DNA from: a bacterium
GTDB taxonomy: Bacteria > Bacillota > Bacilli > Lactobacillales > Streptococcaceae
Direction: 5' to 3'
NCBI GenBank assembly: GCA_905221065.1
Contig: CAJNBS010000027.1
Location: 1-12,980, forward strand
Length of the DNA stretch: 12,980 bases
In this document: piece by piece, positions 12,908-12,980 of the stretch
Layout: each line of letters begins with the position of its first letter
Numbering within the stretch: position 1 is the stretch's first letter
Notes under the pieces: model-generated
The model's database searches: none
Told to the model about the DNA's origin: nothing
The model's input: only the letters and a program-made list of their open reading frames with translations
Made by a program: the position numbers and the translations under genes

Positions 12908-12980
12908 ATGAAATTAACTTATGATGATAAAGTTCAGATCTATGAACTTAGAAAACAAGGATATAGCATAGAGAAGCTTT
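12908..12980 (+). CDS. IS3-family transposase OrfA, N-terminal part (cut by window end)
   Basis: Twenty-four codons are visible: MKLTYDDKVQIYELRKQGY followed by SIEKL. This matches the helix-turn-helix start of IS3-family OrfA proteins (terminal-repeat binding) in streptococci. Completeness and the frameshift to OrfB cannot be judged here. Confidence 0.8.
   Translation, partial: MKLTYDDKVQIYELRKQGYSIEKL

Larger units (their letters stand above)
12857..12980 (+). mobile_element. Left end of an IS3-family insertion sequence (continues beyond the window)
   Basis: The element begins TGCACCCCAAAAGTTAGACA at 12857, with the TG start and ACCCCAAAAGTT pattern usual for IS3-family (IS150-like) ends. 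It is followed by a transposase OrfA start. The right end and any target duplication are outside the window. Confidence 0.8.

Noticed and set aside
1..12980. CRISPR array, tRNA/rRNA genes, riboswitch or prophage module
   Set aside because: No regularly spaced direct repeats, cloverleaf sequences, conserved aptamer features or phage structural genes were seen on reading the window.

Overview
The window looks like the chromosome of a Mitis-group streptococcus (S. mitis, S. oralis or a close relative of S. pneumoniae). The evidence is a moderately low-GC Firmicute genome with extended -10 promoters (TGnTATAAT type), a BOX element of the pneumococcal kind at 12548-12746, IS scars, and protein content (Ffh with a Met/Gly-rich tail, a Cys44 water-forming NADH oxidase, PdxS/PdxT) typical of these bacteria. 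The species call is an inference.

Layout. Positions 1-168 hold the outer end of an insertion sequence (probably ISL3 type) and non-coding DNA. Positions 169-3333 are on the minus strand: an AT-rich SAP-domain protein of unknown function, a Cof-type HAD phosphatase and an HD-domain dNTPase; the last two form an operon. From 3405 the plus strand carries a DUF1934 protein, then the signal-recognition-particle operon ylxM-ffh, ended by a strong terminator. At 5893-6153 lies a C-terminal scrap of a uracil/xanthine permease. It marks a join between two gene blocks that I remember as being far apart in pneumococcus.

Positions 6188-9033 (minus) form a three-gene flavin operon: apbE (FAD:protein FMN transferase), a stand-alone NADPH-dependent FMN reductase, and a second FMN reductase fused to a PAS-like domain and a Gly/Ala/His tail. 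The tail carries two copies of DATSGAS, which fits the ApbE flavinylation consensus Dxx(S/T)GA(T/S). The operon therefore appears to encode both a covalent flavin carrier and the enzyme that loads it. ApbE has no signal peptide, so the reaction should be cytoplasmic. Divergent from it, nox (9339-10718) encodes a water-forming NADH oxidase. Both divergent promoters carry a cre-like CcpA site over the -35 region, one perfect and one nearly so, suggesting joint catabolite control of two NAD(P)H-oxidising flavin systems.

Positions 10870-12333 hold pdxS-pdxT (PLP synthase) with a promoter and a 12-bp palindrome at the expected transcription start. Downstream, 12336-12980 is accessory DNA: an open-frame scrap resembling the N-terminus of an IS1182-type transposase, a BOX element, a doubtful 34-codon ORF, and the left end of an IS3-family element running off the window. 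That element has a 16-bp inverted repeat that could hide the ribosome-binding site of its transposase.

No tRNA, rRNA, CRISPR array or prophage module was seen. The most interesting candidate is the proposed cytosolic flavinylation operon.
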